Source of the DNA: Chimonanthus salicifolius
Taxonomy: Eukaryota > Streptophyta > Magnoliopsida > Laurales > Calycanthaceae
DNA: 64,000 nt
Direction: 5' to 3'
Assembly (NCBI GenBank): GCA_013350335.1
Contig: CM023533.1
Span: forward strand, 29,556,869 to 29,620,868
The stretch's first letter is position 1, and each line of letters begins with the position of its first letter. Shown here piece by piece: positions 46,002-57,003 of the stretch. The notes under the pieces are model-generated. The model did not search any database and was not told where the DNA came from. It worked only from the letters and a program-made list of their open reading frames with translations. Position numbers and translations under genes: made by a program.

Positions 46002-48103
46002 CAGGGTAGAAAAATCGGCCGGGCCGATATCCCGGCTGATTTTTCATATCAGCCGATATATCGGTTCGGCCGATACATCGGCCGAACTTTTCTCTCTCCT
46101 GCCCATTTTTTTTTTAAAAAAAAAATTCCAAAAATTTACAGTAAATGCAGATAATTATGAGCTTATTGAATATGTAATTTTTTCAATAAAATATCGGACA
46201 TTTACATCTTCTAATATATTTTAAAGTTACGATAGCGGGAAATTTATATAAATAGTAATGAAATGGTGAAAATTACAAGGAAAAGGATATAAATGAGGAA
46301 AATTTGTAGAAATAATTTCATAATTTATTTTCTTAGTCAATGAGTGTTATGTTAAGTTATGAAGTTATAGAAATAAAAATAAATAAATAATAAAATGATT
46401 GAAAATTACATAATAATGTAGAAAAATATTAGAAAATGACACTAATGGGGTCCTAATTACTTGAACCGAAAACCACACAAATGTCATACATTTTTAATTA
46501 TAATAAAAAAATAACAGCAAATAAGAAAATTTCATTTATTATTTTATAGGTTTTACCATTTACATTTATATGTCATAATCCATAGTTAATAATGAAATAA
46601 TTACAAAAGAAAGAAAATAAAAGGAAAAAATTGCATCCCTGTAAAAGACGTTAGTATACATTAAATAACAGCAAATAAAAAAATTCATGTATTATTTTAT
46701 AGGTTTTACCATTTTCTAACATTTATATGTCATAGTCCATAAATAATATTGAAATAATTACAAAAAGAAAGTAAATAAAAGGAAAAATTTCATCCCTGTA
46801 AAAGACGTTAGTATACATTAAATAACAGCAAATAAAAAATTTTCATGTCTTATTTTATAGGTTTTACCATTTTCTAACATTTATATGTCATAGTCCATAG
46901 ATAATAATGAAATAATTACAAAAAGAAAGAAAATAAAAGGAAAAAATTACATCCCTGTAAAAGAAGTTAGTATACAGTAAATAACAGCAAATAAAAAAAT
47001 TTCATGTATTATTTTATAGGTTTTACCATTTACTAACATTTATATGTCATAATCCATAGTTAATGATGAAATAATTAAAATAAAGAGTAAGTGAATGTAA
47101 AAAATGTTGTTGTAAATTTTGACATGTTAGAAACAGTAACTAAGAGCAAATGAAAAAATTTTCATCTATTATTTTATAGGTATTATCATTTTCTAACTTT
47201 TTTTTTTTTCATTTATGCTATTTTATGATGAAATAGTTAACAAAAAGGAATAAATAAATGAAAAAAAAGTAACTAACAAAGTAGATAAAAAATAACTACA
47301 GATACATTCAGATGGAAAAAAATTATAATACCTATATAAAGCTTTTATTTACTACATATCTTATTTAACTTCAAGCATTTTTAAACTTTTTGTAACACTT
47401 TTATGTCATTTTTGGCTAAAAAAATTAAAATAAAATACAGATAAATTGAAATAAATTACAAAACTTATAAGACCAGTAGATCTATAAATGAAGAAACCTT
47501 TGAACGGTCTGGATCGTTCGTTTTCAAACAAATCCGGGTCGTTTAGAACTTAGTTAAATCAAGTAATGAAGAGTGAATTTTTTTTGGAAGATAAATAGTA
47601 AAATCTGGTTTTTTCCTTGAAAATAAGGTGTGAAATTTGAGACGTAAGTGAATGGTATTCATAGAAAAAAATTGGACCGGTTCGATTTTTCAGATTTAAA
47701 AAAAATAATAAATATTCACGCATGCCGAACCAGCCGAATCCTGCAGTCCGCTGTACACAGAGATGTGAAAGGGAGAAATTGGTTGACAGGTGAGATCTCG
47801 TCCGATATATCGGAAAAATATCGCCGGACTTGAGTTGGGGCAGGCCCGAGTTTTACTGTTTTTTGGGGAAAAAACGGCCGTTTCAGCCCAAATTCGGCCG
47901 AGATTTGGACCGATATATCGGTCATCTCGGCCGATATTTATTATAAAAAAAAGCTTTTTTTTAAAAAAAAAAAAAAACAAAAACCGAATTTTTAAAATTC
48001 GGCCGAAATGATGACCGATAATTCGGTCAAAAAATCGGTCATATCGGCCGAATTTTTTTTGTACGGCCGATACGCACAGTATCGGCCGATATTTTTACCC
48101 CTG
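46002..48103. mobile_element. 2.1 kb non-autonomous hAT element of the CGGCCGAT family (copy 4)
   Basis: The ends are CAGGGTAGAAAAATCGGCC (46002) and GGCCGATATTTTTACCCCTG (ending 48103), a matching inverted pair. Flanks TACGAAC (45995-46001) and TACCAAC (48104-48110) match at 6 of 7. Both subterminal zones (46008-46095 and 47795-48095) are dense in CGGCCGAT palindromes, while the 1.7 kb core has none. The core is AT-rich and holds a 155-159 bp minisatellite. No transposase frame was seen. Confidence 0.7.
46511..47200. repeat. About 155-bp minisatellite inside the hAT element
   Basis: Units start with ATAACAGCAAATAA at 46511, 46665, 46822 and 46981, so periods are 154, 157 and 159. Each unit holds TTTTATAGGTTTTACCATTT and CATCCCTGTAAAAGA. 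A fifth, decayed unit begins near 47130. Confidence 0.88.
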
Positions 48104-48599
48104 TACCAACTGAAATTGGCAGATACTGGGTGGGCCTTTTCGGAGCTCTTCCATATCACTTCTTACCAGATCCGTATCTCCACTGTGGACATCCTTGTTT
48201 AGTGGCCTGGCATCACTGCAGTTTTCTCGGTCAAGTCCTTTTACATTAGGAATTATTGGACTGCTCTTAAGCCCGTTGAATAGGTTCGTGTTTCATACTA
48301 TGACCCTATTATTAAATGGGACTTTTCTGGACCTATTTGTCTAAATTCCCAACTATGGCCCAGCCCAGTCCAATAAATTTCTTCCATTTGGTAAGTCTAT
48401 TGCACCTATCCTTGGTAACTAAGCCAAATTTTGACGTCGTAACAAATAATGGGCTATCAAACAATACTCAATTCCTCAACTAACAAGTGTTGGGGACTTA
48501 GGGTATTTGCAAATTAGGAATGTGAATTTGGCCCAAAAATCTGAAATGATCGACATGAAAAGCCTTTAAGGCTTTAATTTCAGTCTCAGTAATATTTCG

Positions 48600-48850
48600 A
48601 CCCATATGGGCTTATCGGCGGAACCTCGTCAGCAGGAATCCAAATTTCAACCGATATAAGATGAATCGGCCGTACAGACAAATATTGGCCAATATGACCG
48701 AGATCTCACTGATATCGGCCGATACGGCCGAGAATTGGCAAAGAGAGAGAGAGAGAGAAAGAAATATCGCCCAATATCGATCGAAATATCAGGTGATATT
48801 CGTGGGCCCAAAATCACAAATGAGACCCCGAGATCTCGAATCCACCATTT
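48600..48850. mobile_element. Decayed CGGCCGAT-family MITE (copy 5)
   Basis: CAGGAATCCAAATTTCAACC at 48633 runs into ATCGGCCGTACAG and ATATCGGCCGATACGGCCGA, in the same order as the complete copy at 50239, including a GAGAGAGA tract. Termini and target duplication are not resolvable. Confidence 0.55.
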
Positions 48851-50238
48851 TGTTACCCCCGTCAGCCGTCAACCCATAATTACCTTTATGCATACTCAAG
48901 CCCAAGACCCAGTGCATGATTACTATTATAATATTATTATCCTTTGCCAAGAACACGTGCAAGTTTAGATTTTCCTAAATAACAAAAATGTCCTCATTCA
49001 AATGGGTTGGATACTAAGAACGCATCTCCCGAGTTTTTCTTCGAGACCCTATGACATTGGACTGGGCCTCAATTATATACCAATTACCAAGGAAATTTCA
49101 AGCTTGTTCCTTGGATTTTTCTTCTTAAATTAGGCCTTCACTTGGGCCTAGTTTGGGCCAATCCCGTTCCATCTCTCTAGGGTTGTCAAAGTCTGAAGTG
49201 ACGTGCTTTGTTTCCTTATTCGGTAATTAGTCTAAACTATTCAAAATATTAATATTTTTAATTAAGATCTAACTTGTTAATCTTCATTGTGTACATCGAA
49301 AATAGTTATTTAATAAAAAAATTAATTTGAATACAACTTGGTTGATCTGACTTTAATTTTGTTTTCAAAATCTTGGGGTGATTTCCATCATCTGTACTTA
49401 AATGCATGGCCCACTCTATAACTATTTGAACTATTTGAACTATTTTTTATCATAAAACTAGCCCACTGTGCCATTGTTTAAAACATGGGCCTATTGAAAA
49501 TTAAATTTATAATATTAATAATAAAATTAATAATTTAGAGAGGTTAAAAATATAATTATATATTTGATGAATGTTCAAGATCCTAGATCTAGGGTTTCTT
49601 TTTAATTTTCATTAATATTTCTGAAGCGTAGAGGTTCTTTTAAGAAAAAAAATGAACACCACATTGCATTGTTCAGGTCCCATCGGTTCATTAGCCATCC
49701 CAACAACAATATGTTGGCTGGTGTATAAGCTGATTACAGGCCGTGTTAAATTGGTTTCTCCTTCGGGTTTACACCATTATTACCTTTAAGCTAGTTTAGC
49801 ACACGTTTTGCATCCAATTTTGATGCGGGAATCATATCCAACTCAAGCTCAGATGATGAAAGCCCAACTCAACTGGACAAGCTGACGAATTGCCCCTCCA
49901 ATTGTCGGAGGAAAGCAAGGCCCACGGACTCGACCCACTAAGGCCCACCTCCACCAATTTGGGCTTTCAATCCACTTAAGCACGTTTTGGGCCTTTACGG
50001 TTCAAGGACTCAAGCCCAGACGCAGCTTCCTGATTGCTGAGTCAACTGCTGATTCAGCACAGTGTGGGCCCCACCCTGAGTACCACAGCATCCATGGATT
50101 CAACCCTGGATGAAATCCACACGGTCTCAACACGGCACTCTCTTTGCTTCAAGCCAAGGGAATCTGTAAGTCCAACGCCGGGAGGAAACCGACTAAGAGG
50201 CGACAGGATAAGATTGAGCAAGGAAATTGTATCAAGAC
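48851..50238. other. Intergenic DNA, no gene seen
   Basis: No coding frame or complete element. Several GGCCCA/TGGGCC words (48340-48370, 49060-49160, 49900-50000) occur in both orientations and may be promoter-like debris or repeat fragments. Confidence 0.35.
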
Positions 50239-50430
50239 CAGGGTTGAAACCTCGGCCGATACATTTCGTATCGGCCGTACAGGTGAGATCTCGGGTGATA
50301 TGATTGAAATCTCACCAATATCGGTCCATACGGCTGAGATTTATAAAAAAAAAAAAGAGAGAGAAAGAGATATTGGCGAGATATTAGCGTCTCAGCCGAA
50401 ATCTCGGATGGGCCTTTTTTTTTTTCCCTG
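50239..50430. mobile_element. hAT-type CGGCCGAT MITE (copy 6), compact
   Basis: 192 bp from CAGGGTTGAAACCTCGGCCG to TTTTTTTTCCCTG. Flanks ATCAAGAC (50231-50238) and ATCAGAAC (50431-50438) match at 6 of 8. Internal words are CTCGGCCGATAC, GTATCGGCCGTACAG and CTCAGCCGAAATCTCGG. It lies about 750 bp upstream of the esterase gene, within possible promoter range. Confidence 0.75.
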
Positions 50431-51180
50431 ATCAGAACTGCTGCATAAAAAAGGGCCACCCAATCAAAGACGTTTTTAGTAAGCCCATGCACCAGATGGC
50501 TAAGATAGTGATCCTCCATTGATATTTTGTGTAACGAGATACAAATTTTAAGGTATTATTTATTTTATCCTTTCACCCTCATACAAAAAAATTTAAAAAA
50601 AAATTCAATGAACCAGTTAGGAATCCAATTTGTCAATCAGTGATCGGTTCAGTGAGCCCATTTATACTGCAGTTAAATGATCAATGATCTGGTAAGTCAG
50701 CCAATGAGCTGATTTCTACTGTAATAAAAGAGTAAAGTGGAAAATCCACTCATTCTTATATCCCATGTAAAGATCGCTACCCTTTAATTCTTCATTTCCT
50801 TGTTAATTTACTTTCTTTCACTAGGATGAAATAAGGCCATAAATCAAGTGATCCGCCCAGGTTGTAACAGACGTTTGATTATTTGAATATTAGGAAAGCT
50901 GTGAGCTTTGACTCTGGACTCGGTGAGTAACTGAGTAATTTTCTTTTTCTTCAAAATCCTATGTGGATCCCACCCACTACCTGACCTCTAATTGAAATTT
51001 TGCAAAGCTAAATGGGAATCTGTTAATTAATTTTGCACAGGGGCCTACATATCTGGCAATAGAGATAGAGTGGAGAGAAATTGACAGGCCACCGGCCATC
51101 AAAAGTAAGAGAGAGAGGACACCTGACACCACCACAAAAGCACAAACTACTCACAGGTCAAGTCACTGATTTTCGAGACG
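50431..51180 (+). promoter_or_regulatory. Upstream region of the esterase gene
   Basis: No strong TATA box was identified. The last 150 bases are purine-rich and contain AAGAGAGAGAGGACACC, as in many plant 5' leaders. Limits are arbitrary. Confidence 0.3.
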
Positions 51181-54100
51181 ATGGCAGAAGCACAAGAGCC
51201 GAGGAAAAAGCAGAAAATAGAAAATCCGGATATGAAAGGAGAAACGGATGAGATAATTGATGAGGAGAAAATTGAAGAAGTAGAGGAGGAGGACAAGAAT
51301 CAAGAAGAGAAAGATGAGAAAAAGGGAGAGGAAAGAGACGAAGGAGAGAAAAAAGAGAAAAGGAGAGAGGAAAGAGAAGAGGGAGAGAGAAAAGAGAGTA
51401 AGAAACATTTCATTTTGATCCATGGTGCTGGCCATGGGGGTTGGAGCTGGTACAAACTGCATACCTTACTCACCTCGGCGGGTCACCGGGTCACTGCTGT
51501 CGATCTGGCAGGCTGCGGAGTCAATCCGAGTCAGCTCAGTGAGATTCGCTCGTTCGAAGAGTACGTCCGGCCGCTAATGGATGCGATGGCGTCGATTCCG
51601 GCGGAAGAGAAGGTGATTGCAGTGGGGCATTGCTGGGGAGGGTTCGCGCTATCTCTAGTCATGGAGAGGTTCCCCAATCGGTTCTCTGCTGCCGTCTTCA
51701 TCGCTGCCCTAATGCCCAAACATTGGTCCCCTCCTGCAGCCACTCTTGATGAGGTAAGCAACCTTTTTCATCTTTCATGATAATTCTCTCTCCATTTTTA
51801 CTTTTTCTACGCACATAGAGGTTATTCAAACAGTTTAATTGAAATTTTAATTTATATCGTTTTTACCATTGATTGAATATCATAAATAAAAATAATTATT
51901 TTGCACTCTTGTAGAAAGTTGATAGGTCCTTATGATAATTTATCTAATGATGTAATTCTTTAGATCACCAAAGTAACTCTGACTCGGACGTTGCCATTTG
52001 AAGTAAGAGGGAAAAAAATTAACAATGAATTTTGAAAGTTGATTTTTTACTAAGATTAGATATTTCATAGTTTCCACACTTATTTTTTAGCTCTTTTAAT
52101 TATATAATAATTTTTTTTTTTTAATTTATGTGTGAAAAACTGTTGGATTTCTCCAACTTCGGTGAACCCACTATCCGTGGACCCCGCCAAAGTCATAGCA
52201 TAGGGTTCAAACCTGCAACCTACGTCCTAACGCCAAAGACAACCAGAAATTTATTATTTAACTCACGAAAACATTGGTTGGTTCATGTAAAAGGCGAAAA
52301 TGATGAAGTAAAACCTGGTTTGGCAATTTGAGTCTCCATGAATTCCTACTGTTAACAGTTAACAAAAGGACGGATCTAAATCTGCGTTATGTACTCGTGT
52401 AATATGTGCTCCATTACTCCCCTCTTTCTTTGCCAATGTTTTAAGAGTTGCACCGTTAATTTAATTATATTTATTATATTAATTAGATATTGGATGTTCA
52501 ATCATATTTTAACATGGGCCCATGAAATGAGATGGTAATAACTATGTCGAACTGTCCTTTTCTTCGTGTATTATTTATAAAAAAATTATTTTGATAAGAT
52601 CGATCAAAACATGTTTTTAAAGTCATAAAATTTATAATTAAAAGTTAATTTAACAGGAATTTGGCCTTTTTCATTTACCAATACGATAACTGTTCAATAA
52701 ACGAATAATCAAGATTTATCTTATGAACTCTTAAACTCTCTCTCTTTGCATATAGACAGAGCAGAAGGATATATTGTTATATTTAAAAATAAATAATTAA
52801 AAAATAAGATAAAATTGAATGATACTATATAACAAATAAAATTACATTTCCAGTAAAAGAGATTAAGAGAAAATGAAAATAAATTAAAAAAAATATTTTT
52901 TAATAAACTGGAATAATTGCCTTAATAATCAATTCAGCTTCAATTCTTACAGTTGGATTCGATTTTTAAAACATTGTTATTTAAGTTTCCATAATTACGT
53001 GCAAGATCTTCCTGCCTGTTTATTAGTATTCTCAGTTGATCCATGTGTGTCACATGGACGGCTAATTGTCCATACGATACAAAAAGGCCCGGTAAAGTTT
53101 TGTTCCTAACCGATATACGGTTGACCGCCGACCTTTCCCACCTTGGTCACCTCGAACACTTTCCACATAGTAAATATTGGTGATATTTTCACGTGCAGCA
53201 ATCTACACTCTTCTATTTTGATAAATGAATGGTATTTTTATTTAATTTAAATTAATTATAAATTATTATTTTAATAAATTTAAAATTAATTTTATTTTTA
53301 TTATTGATCTTTGATCTCTTAAAAGTTATGACATTTTATATTTAATAAACTTTAATTTTTATATGAAGAGTCTCTATCTATATTCTTAATATTAATAGAA
53401 CCATCTTCTATTCTTATCTTCGGAGGTACCTTCTATTTAAAATGAGAAATTCAGTATCATTTATTACTGAGTGAGAGATGTCTCTTGTAACACAAATTTT
53501 GTCATCCCAGGCGCATCAAAAGTGCTTATTTATACCATATTCGTAAGGTAGCCGTTACTGTTACCTTCAAACATAGACTGATTATTGCAACCCTATAATT
53601 AGGAATATGACCTTTTTCCTTTTAGACTGCGTCTATCAAATGATTAGAATAGGACTGTATAATCAAATGTGCTTTAGGAATATGAGAGGGCTAAGACTCG
53701 GGCGTGCTGAGTCAGGTTTTTATAAATCTAATCTAATTATATTAACAATTATTGAGTTCGATCCAACTTGATTCAACTCGGCTCGTGTTATTGGCCCAAA
53801 TTGTTCAACTCGACCCAACTTAAGTTTCTGGCTTGACAACCCACTTGTGTTTTTGCCTAAATTTGAGGAAAACATTAGCAATAGATTTTTTATATTTCTT
53901 CAAATTTGGCTCAGGTCAGATTTATTTTAAATTTTTGTGCCTAGCCTGGCCCAAATTTCATGGGGGTCTTTTTCAACCCGACCCGACCAGAAATTTACAA
54001 ATACATAATTCAATTCCACTCATTTCTCGAGTCAGGACATGTGGATCGGATTTAAACCCGACCCAAATTTCACTTCTAGAGTATGGTCAAGCATGAATCA

Positions 54101-55321
54101 AATTACCTCTTCCTTATTTGAACATCTTCTGTCATTTCAATTAGGAAATATTTGATCAATTAATTACATGAGCGCTGACAAATAAGTACCTTTCTAGGGG
54201 TTAACATCAATGGTGGATGCGGTGTTATTGTAATGGAATTATTATTTATTTGGATTAAATTAATACATTTGCTCATACCCTTCACACTAAAAACGTTAAA
54301 TGGCAGCAAATTGAGATAATTGAGGGAAAAATAAAATTTATGATGATGATAACTTAGAATTTAGCTGAAAGTACATCCGTTGTTATTATTTTTTTTTTTT
54401 TATTCTTTTAAAATCAAAATATGGAGATTCACTTGCTATTGAAACAAATCTTACATGGCCTGCAAAATGAGTTACTTAGGGCTTTGAGTAGGAGAGAAAC
54501 ATTTTCCGCAAAATCTATTTAAAAATATCATAAAATTCAAAAGTATTAATAATAATTTTAGATATGATTATATAATCTGGAAAATTATTACATTTTCATT
54601 GTCTTAAGTATTGTAATATGTTTAAAATAGGTTTCCATTTTTTTTTACCACAAGTTATTCGTATTAATATGCTTTTAATTTGATAAATATTACACTTTAG
54701 AGGATAGAGCCAGCCGCTTTACTGAATCTTTTAATTTCTTTCTTTCTTTCTTTCTTTTATTTTTATTTAATTTTGTCTAATGATGTTTTATTCTTGCAAC
54801 ACAGTTCCTTCAGAGGGATCACATAAACTCTTTGTTGGACTGCCAATTTCAATTCGATCAAGAGCGGGAGGACCCTCTAACCTCATTCACCTATGGCGCT
54901 CAGTTCATGGCATCAACCATGTATCAAAATTCTCCTGTTGAGGTGAGCTTAATTAGAGAATTGCATAAATCAATGACCATCAACAATGCGATTAATTCTG
55001 ATCGGGGTTTCATTCCTCTAAATTGACGTGTTTATCCAGGATGTGACATTAGCCAAATTGTTGGTAAGACCTTCTGGTTTGTACCTAGAAGACATATCGA
55101 ATGAAACGATGCTTTCAGAGGAAAATTATGGATCAATTAATCGAGTTTACATCATATGCAAGCAAGATAAGCTGTATTCGGTGGATTTTCAGAGGTGGGT
55201 CATCGAAAATAATCCTCCAAAGGAGGTGAAGGAGATTGAAGATGCTGATCATATGGTAATGTTCTCAAAGCCCAAAGAACTATGCAAGTGTCTGCTTGAG
55301 ATTGCTGAGACATATAGTTGA
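51181..55321 (+). CDS. MES-family methylesterase-like alpha/beta hydrolase (three exons)
   Basis: Exons 51181-51753, 54805-54942 and 55040-55321 join in phase 0 (GAG|GTAAGC ... ACACAG|TTC; GAG|GTGAGC ... ATCCAG|GAT) to 330 residues. MES proteins hydrolyse methyl esters of hormones such as salicylate, jasmonate and auxin. Seen: HFILIHGAGHGGWSWYK (76-92, oxyanion region), nucleophile elbow G149-H-C151-W-G-G, catalytic Asp280 in ICKQDK and His308 in DADHMVM. The usual Ser of GHSxGG is Cys151 (codon TGC, 51631-51633). The first 75 residues are a Lys/Glu-rich extension absent from ordinary MES proteins, with basic RKKQK at 8-12; no Met closer to the fold could start it. It may be a slow hydrolase, a ligand-binding non-enzyme, or a Cys hydrolase. 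Frame and splice sites are intact. Confidence 0.87.
52125..52250 (-). repeat. SINE-like repeat in the esterase intron
   Basis: On the minus strand it contains a B-box-like GGTTTGAACCC (52213-52203) and, on the 5' side, CTGGTTGTCTTTGGCG, consistent with a tRNA-derived SINE. Its end (plus strand TTATGTGTGAAAAACTG) resembles 20450-20480. Ends are uncertain. Confidence 0.35.
53686..54078. mobile_element. hAT-type MITE, second family, in the esterase intron
   Basis: 393 bp from GAGGGCTAAGACTCGG to TTTCACTTCTA, related to the element at 28085 (same TAGGGCTGAAACTCGGGT-type start and ACCCGA/TCGAC-rich body). Flanks GAATATGA (53678-53685) and GAGTATGG (54079-54086) match at 6 of 8. It is more decayed than the 28085 copy. 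Confidence 0.65.
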
Positions 55322-56545
55322 TAGTATCTTGTATGATATTGACACGGCTTGTTAAGAAATAGTGTTATTCGTGCTTGAGTGACAATTTCTAAGATGTTTG
55401 TCAGCTAAGGTTTTTCTCGGTAAATAAGTACATGTCATTTTCTCACATAAAGCATCCATGTATAAGGGAACATTTTCTACTTTTGGGGTTTGTTTCAATT
55501 TATATTTTCTTCAGTTTACAAACAGTGATGGAGAAATGCAGTCTTCACATCAAGTTGCTCAATCTCTAGATTCATGGAGGCTGACAGTCCCAACATGAGG
55601 GCTTCCAATGCTCCTTTTCTTGCAGAACTATTGTAATCATAAAGTTTAAATGTGAGTCGACTGACGTTTCCTGTTTCCTATAAACTGTACTGTAATTTAA
55701 TATTCAGTCTCCTTGTTAACTGTATTTCATTTGCAACGGGTCGGTTTCTTCTTTCCTACCAATTAAAAATATTCAGTTCCTATCATTCCGCTCAGCCTTC
55801 ATGGAGAAGGGTTTCCTCTTCTTGTTGTGCAGACTGAGCTGTTGAAAGAGAGCAAGCATTAAGCGTTAGTTGCCCCTTTTCTTTGCTTGCCTTCTTTGTT
55901 CAACTCGAAATTGTGGGTGCCTAATGCAGAACTGAACCCAGACTCAGTCCCAGTTGCTCCAATTTGTTGAAGTTGGAGCCCTGCTTAATTTGTCTTTGTA
56001 AGTTCGGTTCTGATTTTAGGCAAAAACTGGTCTTCCCTAGAAACGGGCTTTTCTTGGGCCTAATTTGAGCTTGTCTTGGATTGAGCAATCAAATCTTGTG
56101 AAATATAAGTCTACAATGACTATTAGAGTGATAACACATTTATGTAATGATGTTTTTTTTAAAAAAAAAGAGATCGTGGAGTAGTTTTAATCTATATTTG
56201 GAGAGTTGAGACTAATCCTTATGAATATACAAATTTACCAGCGAGTAAACTTGAGATGAGTCAGAATCTGAATCCATCCACAACCCCGCTGTCAAATCTG
56301 AAATCTATTTTAAAATTATTTTGATAAGTTTGCGTAGTCATGCTTTCTATTTTCTATTCTGTATAAAATTACTTGTGGCACCAAAGATAATACTTTTGCA
56401 AGTAAAAAAAAAATTCTTGATGCGTTTTTCTATTACCGTATGAGAATTTAGTACGGGATTCATTTTATATTAAATTCAGTATATATTTTTTTTTCTGTAA
56501 CTTAAATTGATTTTTTTTAAAAAAAATAATTATATTTTGTTATTT
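55322..56545. other. 3' flank of the esterase gene and intergenic DNA
   Basis: The first few hundred bases probably include the 3' UTR. No further gene was seen; the frame at 55652-55837 has no family pattern. Confidence 0.4.
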
Positions 56546-56676
56546 ACATCTAACCATTCATTTCTCCAGATGTCATCAAATTCAGAATTAAATAATTATA
56601 ATAGCCTATCTAGCCATTCATTTCTCCACATGTCATCATATCCAGAACTAAATCATTATAATATCCTTATCTACCC
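56546..56676 (+). repeat. About 60-bp tandem duplication flanking a MITE
   Basis: Two units share CCATTCATTTCTCCA, ATGTCATCA and CAGAA(C/T)TAAAT. A third unit starts at 63276 (ATCTAGCCATTCATTTT) on the far side of the nested insertions, so the MITE landed inside this array. Confidence 0.65.
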
Positions 56677-57003
56677 CAGGGGTCAAGATATTGGCCGATA
56701 TGAAACGTATCGACCGATATGATAGGGTTTTTCAGAGCCTTATCATATCGGCTGATATGTATTGTATCGACCGTACACAGTAGTTCTCGGCCTATATGGA
56801 TGATATATCGGCGAGATATAACGGGTCCAATATCGATCGATATTCATAATATTAGCCTTTTAAAAAAAAAAAATCAAAACAGTGGTGGGCACGAGTTGAT
56901 ATCTTGGCCGATATCGGACCAATATCGATTCAGATAGCGGCCGATATTATCGATTTCAATTTTTTTTTTAAAAAAAAAAATCAGCTTTCTTTCGAGTTTT
57001 TTT

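Noticed and set aside
45991..46224. 77-codon frame and others at 47648-48202
   Set aside because: They arise from CGGCCGAT-rich ends of the hAT element.
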